64,000 nt of DNA, taken from positions 54,042,290-54,106,289 of the forward strand of contig NC_065541.1 of the NCBI RefSeq assembly GCF_932294415.1, in the 5' to 3' direction. Below are positions 36,881 through 48,950 of the stretch, in pieces (the first letter of the stretch is position 1; each line of letters opens with the position of its first letter). The translations under genes and the position numbers were made by a program. The notes under the pieces were generated by a model. That model did not search any database. It worked only from the letters and a program-made list of their open reading frames with translations, and had not been told where the DNA came from. The DNA comes from Quercus robur. Its lineage: Eukaryota; Streptophyta; Magnoliopsida; Fagales; Fagaceae.

Positions 36881-37353
36881 TTGTTTTGTCCATAACCGCT
36901 CGATACATGGAATTAAAATTACGAGAATGTCTCCCTCACGAGACATACAAATGTCCCCCAACTTTAGGTACATGCATAGATTAATAAGTCACATTTATAG
37001 CAACAGCATAAAATAGAGTGCTACATGAAAAATTGGCAATGATCCTTAGAATTTATTCCAAGAAATTTTACAGGCAATATGATGAGAATAGATTAAACAT
37101 AAAGAGCTAGAGCATAATGATCTGTGAACTATTATGCTTCTTTGAAACAAATCATACTTACCTGTAGATGGTAAAAGTTTAACAAACTATGCAAGACTTA
37201 GACACAAAATAATGTTTTTAGTGAGTTTTCCACTCCATTCTTCCCCCATTTGGAACCATCAATGATCAAGTTCAATAAATATGTGTGAGAGAGAGAGAGA
37301 GAGAGCAGAATTCCAGTACTACAAACAATAATAAAGTGTCAAATTAATCAGTG
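36881..37353. other. Intergenic, nothing recognised
   Basis: Downstream of gene A's 3' end. Has a (GA)n run at 37287-37305. No coding signal. Confidence 0.5.
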
Positions 37354-37403
37354 GTATTACAACATTTTTTTTTTTTTTTTTTTTGGAGAAGAGTATTACA
37401 ACA
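37354..37403. repeat. 11-bp duplication around a 28-bp poly-T/ggagaaga insert
   Basis: gtattacaaca at 37354-37364 and 37393-37403 encloses a T run plus ggagaaga. Same style as the event at 36681-36728. Confidence 0.7.
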
Positions 37404-38061
37404 ATATTTATATTTAGGTCCTGGCCGCATACAGGTCGAATAATTGTTTTATGGAGGCACGCACACTGACAATTGTGCTGTTTGTGAACCCTTAATAGAT
37501 ATAATGTGTAGCTAGAAGAGTGCTCTCTTTTTTAGTCCTGAATTAGCCTATTCTACATTACCATAACTTGCAACTCAGGCCCCTAATCATAGTCATCCTT
37601 GCCCTACCACTGACTTATTCACCATACCAATCCTTATATCCTGCATCCAGCGAATAAAGTATCAATCACCAAAAGGGATCAAACAAGCTTGGAATTTGGG
37701 ATCCATTTAACATTTAACAACATGTTTCTGCATTAATCAGGATGCGGAAGACAGACAACAAAAGAAATAATATGAAGTACGATAACTGATTTGATGAATT
37801 CATTTATCTTTGTATCAGAAGAAGCAGAGAAATCGATTATGTTGAAATAATTTTACACTGAACATGACATGTTATACAAAACTTACCAATTAGAAAAGTT
37901 CACAGTGCCCATAAAGAGCACCATATTCAGAACTTGTACACTAAGTTATCCAACTCAAAGAATATACTCTCATCCAGAATTTCACTTCCACGAAATTAGA
38001 GCCTTAATCAAAATCTTTCACAAAAAGATGGAGAAACTTACCAGCAAGAGAAATCCATAAC
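37404..38061. other. 3' flank of HPR3-A
   Basis: AT-rich sequence that probably includes the 3' untranslated region of gene A. No element recognised. Confidence 0.5.
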
Positions 38062-39467
38062 TCATTCATTCATGACTAGAGAAAGCAATGGTTTCTTTGA
38101 AAAGAAAGCTTCCAAATTCCCAATCATTAAATCACACAAATCCTTAAAAGATTCTGTTGTAAAGACAGCCATGTGCGGTGCCAACACAACATTATCCAAT
38201 TCAAAGAGCTCTTTAGGAACATCAGGCTCATTCTCAAACACATCTAAGCCAGCACCTCCAATCTCCCCTTGTACCAAACACTGCACCAATTCCTTCTCAT
38301 GAATAATAGCTCCACGACCAATATTGACAATGACTCCCTCCTTCCCCAATGCTAATAAAACTTCCCTATTAATCATGTGCCTGGTTTGCTCAGTCAATCC
38401 ACAACATATAATAAGGACATCACTATTAGCCGCTAGTTCACATACATTTGTATAGAAAGGGTATGACACAAAGTCCTTCCTCTTCCTCGAGTTATATGAG
38501 ATGTTGCAACCAAAGGCCTCAAGCCTTTTTGCCACTTGAAAGCCAATGCTTCCCAATCCAACAATCCCAATTCGCTTACCTCCTAACTGCAGTTACCAAT
38601 CATCACCATTACACATGATAAAACATAACATAAAAATCAAAACATAAATAAAGCAATTCAATTGCAAGAAGTAGATTGTATACTGTAAATAAATTTTGAC
38701 CCTGAAAGTTTGGGATTATTTTTATTCTAGTAATTTGAGATTTTTTCCATTTTGGCTCACAATTCTATTTCAAAATGTTCCTTCCATCCATGTCTGTGAT
38801 TAATCTAACCGTTAAGAGAAAAAAAAAATTTAAAATTAATAATAAAGAAATGATGTCAGTCACAAAGTTTAATTGAGTCTAGATTGTATATCATAAACAT
38901 ACCATCACACTAAAAGTACTGTAATTGACAGAGGAAATCCAAGAAAAGCAAAGAGAGAGTTCAAAAGTTAGAGAGTAAGACCTTAGACCCAAGTGGGTAA
39001 TCTCCCTTAGTAGCCCAAAGCCCATGTCTGACATACCGATCAGAAGCAGAGATCTTTCTGAACACATCGATCAAAAGGCCCACAGCCAGGTCCGCAACAT
39101 CCTCAGAAAACACTTCTCCAGCATTGGCTATAGAGATTCCACGGTTCCGGCACTCGGTGAGGTCGATGTGGTTGAGGCCGGCACTGGTGGTGACGACGAG
39201 CCTGAGCGATGGGAGAAGCCGTATAATGTCGGCGGAGATGGGAGGGCCAGTGCCAGAGCAGAGCATGGCCTGAACTGAGTGTGCGTGGTTGGTCAAGAAT
39301 TCATGTCGAGGAAGTGGTGACTCCCAAGCTTTTAGGAGGTGGAATTTTTTGGAGAAAAGGTCCTTGAAATAGTTGAAAACAGGTGGAGGGTGCAGAACTA
39401 TGACTTTAGAGAGGTCATGGGATTGGATTTCTAATGGTGGTGGAGTTGAAGCCTGATCTGAAGCCAT
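38062..39467 (-). CDS. HPR3: HPR3-like 2-hydroxyacid dehydrogenase, copy A
   Basis: NAD(P)H-dependent reductase of hydroxypyruvate/glyoxylate; relatives reduce 4-hydroxyphenylpyruvate. Exons 39467-38982 and 38586-38062, joined in phase 0 (YPLGSK/LGGKRIG), give 336 aa. N-terminal substrate domain with TTSAGLNHIDL; Rossmann motif GLGSIG at 172-177; the second strand ends in NSRKRK without an acidic residue, suggesting NADPH. Catalytic Arg253, Glu282 and His300 are present. The usual Asp in the AIIDE motif is His here. An in-frame Met 25 codons upstream (39542) could extend the protein, but its Ser/Pro-rich extension is absent from the paralogues' aligned part; I prefer MASDQ. A cytosolic location is likely. 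First intact member of a same-strand cluster. Confidence 0.9.
38587..38981 (-). other. Intron of HPR3-A with MITE-like repeat
   Basis: GT/AG intron of 395 bp. Its middle (38690-38880) resembles the repeat at 63610-63770 (words such as tttgggattatttttattct and aaccgttaa). Confidence 0.7.
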
Positions 39468-39469
39468 AG

Positions 39470-39969
39470 ACCGTGGATTTTTGGCAGTATGAGAGAGAGG
39501 TGACGCTAAAGGAAGTGAGAGAGAATCACTTTGGTTTGGCAAATGAACGTGATTTGAGGGATTCGTTTAATCACTGGAAATCGTGAAAAAAGATAAAGAA
39601 AAAAAAAAGACGCGCTTGGTAGGGAATTTTATTTAGGAGTTATTGGGTTATGATTCTTATTTTAGGGGGTTTGAATACTGAATTTCGAGAATTTTTATCG
39701 ATTTTTAGTTTTAAAAAATAACATTGTTCAATGATACTTTTATGAGTACTTTCTTATAGTTTGTCTACTAAAGCATTTAACTTGAAGTATTTGAATTCAT
39801 GAGTTTGAGTCATGACTTTTAAGTTGTGGTGGGTAGAGGCCTCTTTACCACTTCTATTTTTTTTCTTTGGTAGTCATTGGTTCACTTTGCTTTTTCGATC
39901 TATAGTTGTTTTTTTTATGTCTCTGACAAAACTTAAAAGTCATTGTCACCATTTTTACTTCTAGGTCTG
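39470..39969. other. 5' flank of HPR3-A
   Basis: Putative promoter region of gene A. No clear TATA box placement or operator can be supported. Confidence 0.4.
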
Positions 39970-40136
39970 GTTAATATATGCAGGCACATATTAATTATTT
40001 ATTTTTGAAAATATTTTTTTGGGAATTGATAAAATTATCAAGAAAGTTGGTAATTTTTTTTCATCTTTTCATAAAAAGTTTCATAAAATGGTTTATTAAT
40101 ATATGCTCTAATGACACACATTAATAAAACCCTTTA
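39970..40136. repeat. MITE related to 13282-13445
   Basis: Ends ggttaatatatgcaggcac and tatatgctctaatgacacac...ttaat are inverted and the interior has the same tttttgggaattgataaa / cataaaaagttt wording as the copy at 13282. Confidence 0.55.
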
Positions 40137-40191
40137 CTTTTTAGATTCTAGTGTTGTCAGAGCACATGTCGTGTCAACCTCTTATAAAGGA

Positions 40192-40356
40192 AAATGCAGG
40201 AACACATAAAGTTCTACAATTTTTGCAATAACTCACCACATGGTGAGTTATAAATGGTAAAGGTTAAATGGTGGGTCCACACTTTCACCACTCATAACTT
40301 ATTACATGACGAGTTGTAATAAAAGTTATGGAATTTTATGTGTCTTTAGCATTATT
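40192..40356. repeat. MITE with about 40-bp imperfect TIRs
   Basis: Left end aatgcaggaacacataaagt and right end ttttatgtgtctttagcatt are inverted copies. Subterminal caataactc / gagttgtaat also pair. No coding capacity. Confidence 0.7.
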
Positions 40357-40788
40357 CTTTAATAAATGGGTTATATTAGAGGAATTTGACTTACCTCCAT
40401 TACTTTTTTATCTGGAATTACCTTTTATTTTAATGAGAAACTATCATATTATCTACTAACTAAATAAAATATAAAGATTAAAATCCATTGCCACATCATT
40501 CTACCTCAAGTTAAAACTAACTACATGTCCAATTGAAAAAGTACTAAAGGTAAGCTAAACTCATGTTAAGGTTGAGAAATTTTTGTACAATTATTAAATG
40601 GGTCTAGTCAAGCAGGACAATCCAATAAATTTGGAGGCCTAAGACAATATATTCAAATGACCATTTTTGTTATCACTTAAATAATATTTAATTAGTGTTT
40701 ACTATTTAATATCATAATTTTTTCAATAAAAAAAAATCCATTCTTTTTTATTTTTTAATATGCTTTTATTTTTATTTTTTTTTTTGTG

Positions 40789-41031
40789 GAAAAATGCTAA
40801 AGTTATAGTAAATTTTTCTACAAATGTACACTTCAAGAAGATAATAAACAAGTATTTGAATAAATGATATTAGGGATATTGTACATTTTACAAATATATC
40901 ACCAATCACAAAAGGTAATTCAAAAATGCATTTAATAGGTTGTTGAGCTTGAAGTCCACAAATTATATTAAATGTCACATCAATTTGTAAAGACTTATGA
41001 AGTAAAATTTATAGTATTTCTAACATTTTTC
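40789..41031. repeat. MITE, hAT-like ends
   Basis: gaaaaatgctaaagttatag at the left and ctatttct-type mirror (atagtatttctaacattttt) at the right form inverted ends of about 35 bp with mismatches. A copy-number-rich type in plants. Target duplication not clear. Confidence 0.65.
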
Positions 41032-42221
41032 TATTTAAATTATTTTTTGTAATTAGTAACAGGTATATTTGTAAGACATATTTATTTAAAGTTGTTTTAT
41101 CCCTAGCATTACTAAATTCTTTGGAACTTCTCAAAAATAGAAGAAAAATTGTAAAACTGTTTTTTTTTTTGTTCTATATCGCCAAAAAAAAAAAAAAAAA
41201 AAAATCAATTTTTACCCCAAAGTTTTGGGGCCTTTCTCTAGTAGGGGGCCATAGGCGATGGCCTAGGCCTAAGGCCAACCCTAGAGTCAAGGTTTGACCT
41301 ATATAGTTGAATAAATTTACGTTGCAAAAATTATCTCATGTGCCCACTACACAGAGCAAGCCCATGTGGATCCTATAGGAGTGAAATCCATACTCTTGTG
41401 AGAAGCTTAGTCTATGAAGCGGGTAAATGAAATATTTTCTCCTTATCTTGATACGATATGAATATAATTTATTTTTTATTTATTTTTTTACACATTACAT
41501 GAATACAAGTTGAAAAACAAATTGCTACCCTTACTTGCACAAGTGGTATAGTTAATAAGCTTTTGGCATGCACAAGTGGTGTAGTTAATGAACTTTTTGC
41601 CAAAAACTTTGCTACCCAACTAGTACTTCTTAGTATTTCCAATAAAAGATGTTTAGGGTTCAAACCACCATCTCCTAACTATTGAATTAATAATAATAAC
41701 ATCTTCTTTTCTTTTCGTGAAATATCTACAGTATAATTAGTTTTATGAAATTATGGTGCAGTATAATGTCAAAACGGAATTTGTACTAAGAAAACGAAAA
41801 ACAAATACAGCTCCGCAGTTGGCAGTTCATACCAGCGGTAAAGTCATGCATCGGACATTTAACTTTGGGGCAAAAATTGTGGGAATTTGCACTAATTGAA
41901 CATAAAATCAAAAACTTAATTGCTATGAAATTTGAAATCAAAATATACAGATAAGAAATTAATAGTTGACTTATTTTTAAAGTCTGTAAATATGCTTATA
42001 AATACTTACCTAATTTTTTCCAAATATTTTGCCCAATTCCAAATTAAACTGCATCAGCATGTACCTCAACAAGGAATTTAACTCCTTTCATCCATATACA
42101 TATATATTGAAAGAACCGTATTATACCATTATAAGATAAGATAAGATTCATACCAATTTAGAGAATCAATTTTGCTGTTGAAGAGAATCAAAATTCCAAA
42201 GAAGCAGGATGACATGCATGT
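41032..42221. other. Intergenic, nothing recognised
   Basis: Poly-T (41160-41171) and poly-A (41184-41203) runs, and a short direct repeat of gcacaagtggt.tagttaat (41538 and 41571). No gene. Confidence 0.5.
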
Positions 42222-44288
42222 TCATATATTCATGACTGGAGAAAGTAACGGTTTATTCGAGAAGAAAGCTTCCAAATTCCCTTTCACATGTTCACACATT
42301 GCTGCTAATGTTTCTGGCGTACGGACAGCCCTATGTGGTGATAACACAACATTATCCATGGTTATAAGCTCTCTTGGAACATGAGGCTCATTCTCAAACA
42401 CATCCAACCCAGCTCCTGCCAGCTCTCGTTGCACCAAGCACTGCACTAACTCCTTCTCATCTATTATAGGCCCGCGTCCTATATTAATGATGACTCCTTC
42501 CTTTCCCAATGCTAACATGACATCCTTATTAATCATGTGGCGTGTTTGCTCGGTTAAACCACAACATATAATTAGCACATCGCTATCAGCTGCGAGTTCA
42601 AGAACATTGGAGTAATAAGGGTATGAAACAAATGGCTTCTTGTTCCTTGATGTGTACATGATTCTGCAACCAAAGGCCTGGAGCCTTTTTGCAACTTCTT
42701 GGCCAATGCTTCCTAAACCAACTATCCCAACTCGCTTGCTGCACAACTGGAATTACCAATCACTAACATTGAACAGAAATAGAGAAAGAAGCATTGTAAC
42801 AAGTGATTTCAGCAATGGTGATGTTATACTTGCACAAGCACAACATTTTAACATTAGAACAGTTGTCATTGGTGACAAATGTTAATCATAGGAACAACAT
42901 GCAGAATCATTATTGTTTCTTTACCACTATTTTTAAGGCTCCATTTACATGGCAAGCTCTTATTCTCGTAAATTGTTTTCTCAAAAAATGAAATCTAATC
43001 ACTATCACTGATTCCTCAGCATAAAGCATTTTCCACTTTTTAATTTATGGTTTAAATTAAATGCAGAGCATAATTAAAATCGGATGCAGACAATATCCTA
43101 TGCTATGCATGTGCCATTTCACCTGCGTCTTGAGGCAATTGAATCCAGAATCTCATCCCTACAAATAACTTAACTACTTTATTTGAGTCCATTGATATGC
43201 AGAAATTCTCAGGATAAGCATTAATAAAGTGGAAGCCACAACCTACAACTAGCAAAAACTTAAGGGTAGCTCAAAGCCGCAAACACCATAATTTCTTATA
43301 CTTTTTGTGGTGAAAGGTGAAAGATATATCAAACATTGAATCATCCAAGAAATAAATAGAAATTTATTATTATAGTTGCAAGGAGTTTTCAATGAAAATG
43401 TTTGATTTAATTTATCCCAAAAGAGAGAGAGACTCAACTTGCAGGCTTGCAGCAGACCCACAAACTTTAAATGACATGACAGTAGATACATCTTTGGATT
43501 TCTATAATATTTAATCTGAACAATAAATCAAGAAAAAAAAAATTTTTGAACTATGAAATAGATCCATTTCAAACGGACAGGATCCTAACACTTAAAATTG
43601 CATAATTTTTCACTTCTATATAAGTTATATGTTTCAAGAGTCAAGACTATGAAAAGACAACATTCAAAAAGTGAATCAGAATTATTTTTCCCATTCAAAA
43701 TCAAGTATATAAAAAGTACCCTATGCCAGTCACTCTACACCTGAAATTAGTATCCCACAAAAAGTATAGTACCTAGTGATCAATACAAGATGATGAAACA
43801 GAGGTGATTACCTTAGAGCCAAGAGGAAACTCTGCTTTTGTATCCCAAAGTCCCTTCCTCACATAGCGGTCAGCAGCTGATATCTTCCTCAACACATCAA
43901 TCAATAATCCTACTGCCATATCAGCTACATCTTCGGAGTACACATCCCCAGCACTGGCTATAGCGATGCCCCGCCTCTGGAACTCCGGCAAGTCGATGTG
44001 ATTAAGGCCAGCACTGGTGGTTACCACAAGCTGCAGTGAGGGGATCAGCTGGAGGATATTTCTGGTGAGCGGATAGCGGCCAGGAGTGAGGAGGGCTTTG
44101 ACTGATTGTGCATGGATGCTCAAGAATTGGTCTAGAGGAAGTGGTGACTCCCATGCTTTCAACAATTGGAAGTCATTCAAGAACTGGTCTCCATATAATT
44201 TCATGATTGGCGGTGGTTCAAGGACTAGGACTTGTGAGAGCTCTTTTGACCGGTGGTCATGATTTCCCAGATGATTAGGAGTTGCCAT
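42222..44288 (-). CDS. HPR3: HPR3-like 2-hydroxyacid dehydrogenase, copy B
   Basis: Same enzyme family and structure as copy A. Exons 44288-43812 and 42746-42222 (525 bp, the same length as in A and C) are joined in phase 0 across a 1065-bp GT/AG intron, giving 333 aa. The substrate domain holds LVVTTSAGLNHIDL. Rossmann GLGSIG at 169-174; basic TSRNKK after the second strand suggests NADPH. Catalytic Arg250, Glu279 and His297 are all present. I chose MATPN; an upstream in-frame Met (44351) would add 21 residues with no match in A or C. No lesion seen, so a functional paralogue is likely. Confidence 0.9.
42747..43811 (-). other. Intron of HPR3-B
   Basis: 1065-bp GT/AG intron, phase 0, the longest in the cluster. 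No inserted element recognised in it. Confidence 0.85.
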
Positions 44289-44479
44289 TGCTATTTTGGG
44301 AATTCTAAGATCTGGAATTGAAGGAAGATGAGAGTAAGTTCCACCAACCACAACTCGTCCACGCGAGTTGTGGCACCAAAATTATCCTAATTTATATTCA
44401 TTTATAAATGAAAAAGTTGTCATATGACAAACACAACACTGCACGCAACAATTAACTCTTATTGCCATTGATGTTTTGT

Positions 44480-44481
<2 letters not shown>

Positions 44482-44525
<44 letters not shown>
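44482..44525. repeat. Poly-T tract, 44 bases
   Basis: Upstream of HPR3-B. The word gatgttttgt occurs on both sides (44469 and 44548), so the tract may belong to a small insertion. Confidence 0.8.
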
Positions 44526-44526
<1 letters not shown>

Positions 44527-44762
44527 TATTTAGTAATAGCTTGTGATGTTTTGTGATATTTTTTGTAGTTTTGTCTATTAGTTAGTGTTTTTTAAAACAT
44601 TAAAGTTGAGTAAATAATTAAAGAGATTATTTGCAATTTTTAAATTTATTGGTTAGTTGTTGAATGTTTGTGTGCATAGTATTTGTCTATTGTGCGTAAT
44701 AATTGTAGATTATTGACTATATAATAACATAATAATTTCAAATTATATTTTATTTGTAGATT

Positions 44763-47700
44763 ATGAAAAAGTTAACTACCATATTTGATTTTTTCAAAAG
44801 AAAAACTTTAAATGATTTAGAAGCTAATACTAGTGGTGCAACATTGTCAACCACTAATGTTGAGGAAAATCCTGATGTCCCAATTGAGGAAAATCTCGAT
44901 GTCCCAATCGATGAAAATCCTGATGAACCTGTTGAGGAAAATCTTGATGTCCCTGTTGAGGAAAATTCTTAAACAAAATTTTGAAATGTTGATATGAGTT
45001 CGTTGCAATTAGAATGTGATCTTGGATTGTATAGACAAATATATACTTATCATGTTGATCAACGAGATGAGATCTAGCGACATTACATTAAGTTGGATCC
45101 ATACCAACCTTGTTTTAAAAAAATTTTAAAAACTGAGAAGGGTCGAAACTTTCAAGGTTCGTTGTAATGATTGCTTTAAGTTATGGCTTGAATATTCTCC
45201 TAAAAAGGATGCCACTTTTTGTCTACCATGCTTTCTCTTTCATAAGCCAAATAGGCATGACGAAAAAAATGCATTCATAGTTAACGGATTTAAGAGTTGG
45301 AAGAAAATTAGAAATGGTGAAAGTTGTTCTTTTAATCTTCATATGGGGAAAGATCTTAACTCCACTAATAGATTTTCCCATAAAGTGTGTCAAGATTTGA
45401 TGAACCAGTCTCAACACATAGACATCTTGCCTTGCAAGCTATTGCTTTTAGAGGTCGAGATGAAAGCTCTACTTCAACCAATTGGGGAAACTTTCTTATG
45501 ACATTGGATTTGATGGTGGGCTATAATAATAATGCTGTTAAAATAATGGCGAAAGCTCCAAAGAATGCCACCTACACATAGACATGGCAATACAGGTCAG
45601 AATTTTCTGACCCAACTCGACCTAACCTGAAAAATACCTAACCCGAACCCGATTTTTTTGACCCGAAGTAAAAATGGGTTGACCCGTGACTTGACCCGAT
45701 TTTTTTGCAGGTCAACCCGACCCAACTCGAATAACTAGTGACCCAACCCGTTAAAAAAATTCACTAAAAAAAAATTTAAATTACGTCTTGATACTAAGTG
45801 CATAAAACACAAAGTATCAAAACTAATAATTGAAAATGACTATTTAATTCGTCAAAATCAATAAAAGCTAGCAAGCCTAGTTTTTTTTTTTTTTTTGAGA
45901 AGCTAGTTGCTAGCCTAGCTTCAGTGCTTGCTAAATCAATTGCCATCAGACAAGACAAAAGGTCCTCCACACGTTACACAATAGTCAACACAAAGGCAAG
46001 GCTGTCAAGTGACTCAAGAGTCAAGACAAGTAGACCACCATTAAAAAAAAAAAAAAAAACTCATTCAGCTAAGCAATGTTACAATGCACAAACAAATCAA
46101 GCAATGTTACAATGCACAAAGCCACAAATGGCAAACATGAAAAAGTTGAGTCAAACCAAACCAGTGAACCACAAAGCTTCATTTCCCAGTTCGGTAGTAC
46201 TGAATCTGTTACCAACGTTGAGTAGATTGAGATTAAGGTGTAATTCTTATAAATATTAACTTATTCTTCTTTACTTAATATGTTATTTTTATTTTTAAAT
46301 ATTTTTTTGTTTAGTTTATCTTTCTAAGTAATCTAACTTTACTATTATTTTAAATGCAACAAGAACATGTGCACTTAAGAAGACCGATAACTTGCTACTT
46401 TGCTGGCTTACTTGTTTTGTTTGTTTTAATATATATCTCTTTTTGAAGATGTAAACTTGTAATTATATACATTTTGGCAGTGAACTATTAACATTGAAGA
46501 CTTTTTCTATCATGAATTTATGACTATAAATAATTTTTATCATGCTCAAAACTATCAGAATTGGAAGGATATTAACAAGTGGCATTAAGTGCAATTCATT
46601 TGCTTGATTGATTTTATTCATTCTCTCTAAACAGATTGTCATTGATTTGTTTTTGTAATTGAAGAAAAAAAAAAAAAAGCTTGTTTGAAAAATACAGGTA
46701 AACCCGACCCGACTCGACCCACAACCCGTTTAAAAATGACCCGTTTGACCTGCAAACCTGATTGACCCAACCCGCCCGTTTTGCCACGTCTACCTACACA
46801 TTACCTCAGATTCAAAAAGAAATTCTACATGTTATTTTAACCAAAGTGAAGAAGACAATTAGGGAAGAAATTGGTGATGCAAAGTTTTGCATATTGGTTG
46901 ATGAAGCTCGTGATGAGTCCATGAAAGAGCAAATGGCCGTGGTTTTAAGATATGTTGATATAGATGGCTTTATGCAAGAACGATTTTATGGGATTGTTCA
47001 TGTTGTTAACACTGCAGCAGTGACCCTTAAAAATGAGATATATTATTTGTTCTCTAATCATTGCTTAGATATCCAAAACATTTAAGGGCAAGGATATGAT
47101 GGTGCAAGCAACATGCGGGGTGAGTGGAATGGATTACAAGCTTTGATTTTAAGTGATTGTCCATATGCTTACTACATTCATTGTTTTGCACATCGCCTAC
47201 AATTGGCATTAGTAGGTGCATCAAAAGCAATTGTCCTTCTTAATAGATTTTTCACTAAATTGATTTTGGTTATCAATAATATTCGTGCTTCATGTAAACA
47301 TATTAAGCAATTAAAAATTGCTAGAGCTTCTGACATTGCATATTTAATTGATATTGAAGAGCTTGAGATTGAGAAAAGACTTAATCAGATGATCACTTTA
47401 CAGTGACCTGGAGATACTCGTTGGGGTTCGCATTATAAATCGGTTTCTAACTTGATAAAGTTGTTTAGCCCAACATGTGAAGTTCTACTGAAAATCATGG
47501 ATGAAGGAAATTCTTCACAAAAAGTAGAAGCAAAGTCCACTTATGAGGTATGAATTTCATTTGAATTTGTCTTCATTTTGCATTTTGTTAATAAAACTAT
47601 GTGAATCACTGATAAACTTTGTCAAGTTTTGCAAAACCAATCACAAGACATTTTAAATGCTACGCATTTAGTTTCATCCACTAAAAAACTTATTCAATAA

Positions 47701-48399
47701 TTTAGAGATGAGAAATGGGATGACTTACTAGTTACTATGATATCATTTTGTAAGGATCATGGTATAGATGTTCTTGATATGAATGTTCGTTATGTTACAA
47801 GATTTGGTCGATCTCGTCATCAACAAGAGGACTTTAGAAATGAGCATTATTATAAAGTAGATATTTTTAATGCATGAATAGATTCTCAATTATAGGAACT
47901 AAATCATCGATTTAGTGAGCATGCCATGGAGTTACTTACGCTTAGCTTAGCTCTAGACCTTCGAGAGGCATATGAATTTTTTCGAATCAGTAATATTTGT
48001 TCATTGGTAGATAATTTTTATCCAATAGACTTCACAGATGATGAAAAGAATGATTTGAAAAAGGATCTTAATCTTTATAAGTATGATGTAGTTTAGCATT
48101 TAGGGTTCAAGAATTTGAAAAATATTTCTGAATTGTGCCAATGAATGGTGAGAACTAGAAAATTAGAATACTATCTACTTATTTATAGAGTGGTCAAGCT
48201 TGTGCTTACTCTTCCCGTTTTTACTGCAACTGCAGAGCGAGCATTTTCAGTTATGAATGTTATCAAAACTAACCTTCACAACAAAATGGAAGATGAGTTT
48301 TTGTCAGACGCTATGATATTATTCACTGAAAGGGACATTGCTGTGACAATTAGTATGGATTCAATCATAGATGATTTCAAAAATTTAAAAAGATGGTGA
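44763..48399 (+). pseudogene. hAT transposase with TTF zinc finger, broken and interrupted
   Basis: Plant transposase-type protein (TTF zinc finger, DUF4371-like core, hAT C-terminal dimerisation domain). 44763-44972 encodes a Pro/Glu/Asn repeat leader (EENLDVPIDEN). 45185-45420 holds the TTF finger (DATFCLPCFLFH). The catalytic core runs 45387-47550 with ILVDEARDE near 46894 and GYDGASNM near 47094. The dimerisation domain is 48145-48399 (TATAERAFS). All three acidic residues of the DDE triad are recognisable. It is dead: stops after EENS (44970) and at 47083-47085, a frame change near 45390-45450, more stops at 47404 and beyond 47690, and a 1.2-kb hAT insertion in the core. The right end may be near 48576 (tgccccctaactcc...tccatcccta); the left end is lost. 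Confidence 0.88.
45579..46792. mobile_element. Non-autonomous hAT element nested in the hAT transposase
   Basis: 1214 bp with inverted ends tagacatggcaa and ttgccacgtcta (one mismatch), flanked by a perfect 8-bp target duplication cctacaca (45571-45578 and 46793-46800). Subterminal zones are packed with gacccg/cgggtt motifs like those of the hAT element at 14945. No transposase of its own. It split the host transposase frame between ATYT and YTLPQ. Confidence 0.95.
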
Positions 48400-48690
48400 G
48401 TTTCATTTTCATAAATAATTGCATTGTAATATCTTAAAAAACAATAATTTTGTGTATTTTTCTTTGTTGATGGTTTATTAAATGAATGTTTATTTGGAGT
48501 TTCAAATTTTTTTTATTTTTTTATTGTTTGTTTATACTTTTGCCCCCTAACTCCAAATTCTGACTCCATCCCTAATCTAAATTATAACTATTTACAACTT
48601 GCTACTTAAGATTTATTGTAAAAATATTTAAAAAATGTTGTGAATGTAACATTACTCATTCTCTGGGTTGTCACTACCTAAGCACTGTGT
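48400..48690. other. 3' flank of the hAT transposase
   Basis: T-rich stretch with the probable terminal sequence of the hAT element near 48540-48576. Nothing else. Confidence 0.5.
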
Positions 48691-48800
48691 ATGCCAAAGC
48701 CTTGGCTGCATGCCCAGGGCATGCCAGGGCCTTGGCTGCGTGCCCACATTGGGCTGCCATGGCCTAGGCAGCGTGCACTCCATAGCCTTGGCTGCATGAT
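48691..48800. repeat. Degenerate minisatellite (ccttggctgcatgccca)
   Basis: The core ccttggctgc.tg occurs at 48701, 48731 and 48785, with related variants between. It makes chance Pro/Trp/Arg-rich frames on both strands. Confidence 0.75.
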
Positions 48801-48950
48801 TAATGAAAGAAAAAATGCAATAGTTAAAAGATGGTGTTACCAAAATATATATAGCTTTATTTTTAAGGGAAAATCAGTTTGCCCAAAACACACAGCTTTC
48901 GACAGAACCTTTTGAAAACAATGAAAAAACTACCCGCAAACAAAATCCAT

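Noticed and set aside
42640-42991. Plus-strand frames over HPR3-B exon 2 and intron
   Set aside because: Complement of the real gene; no conserved domain.
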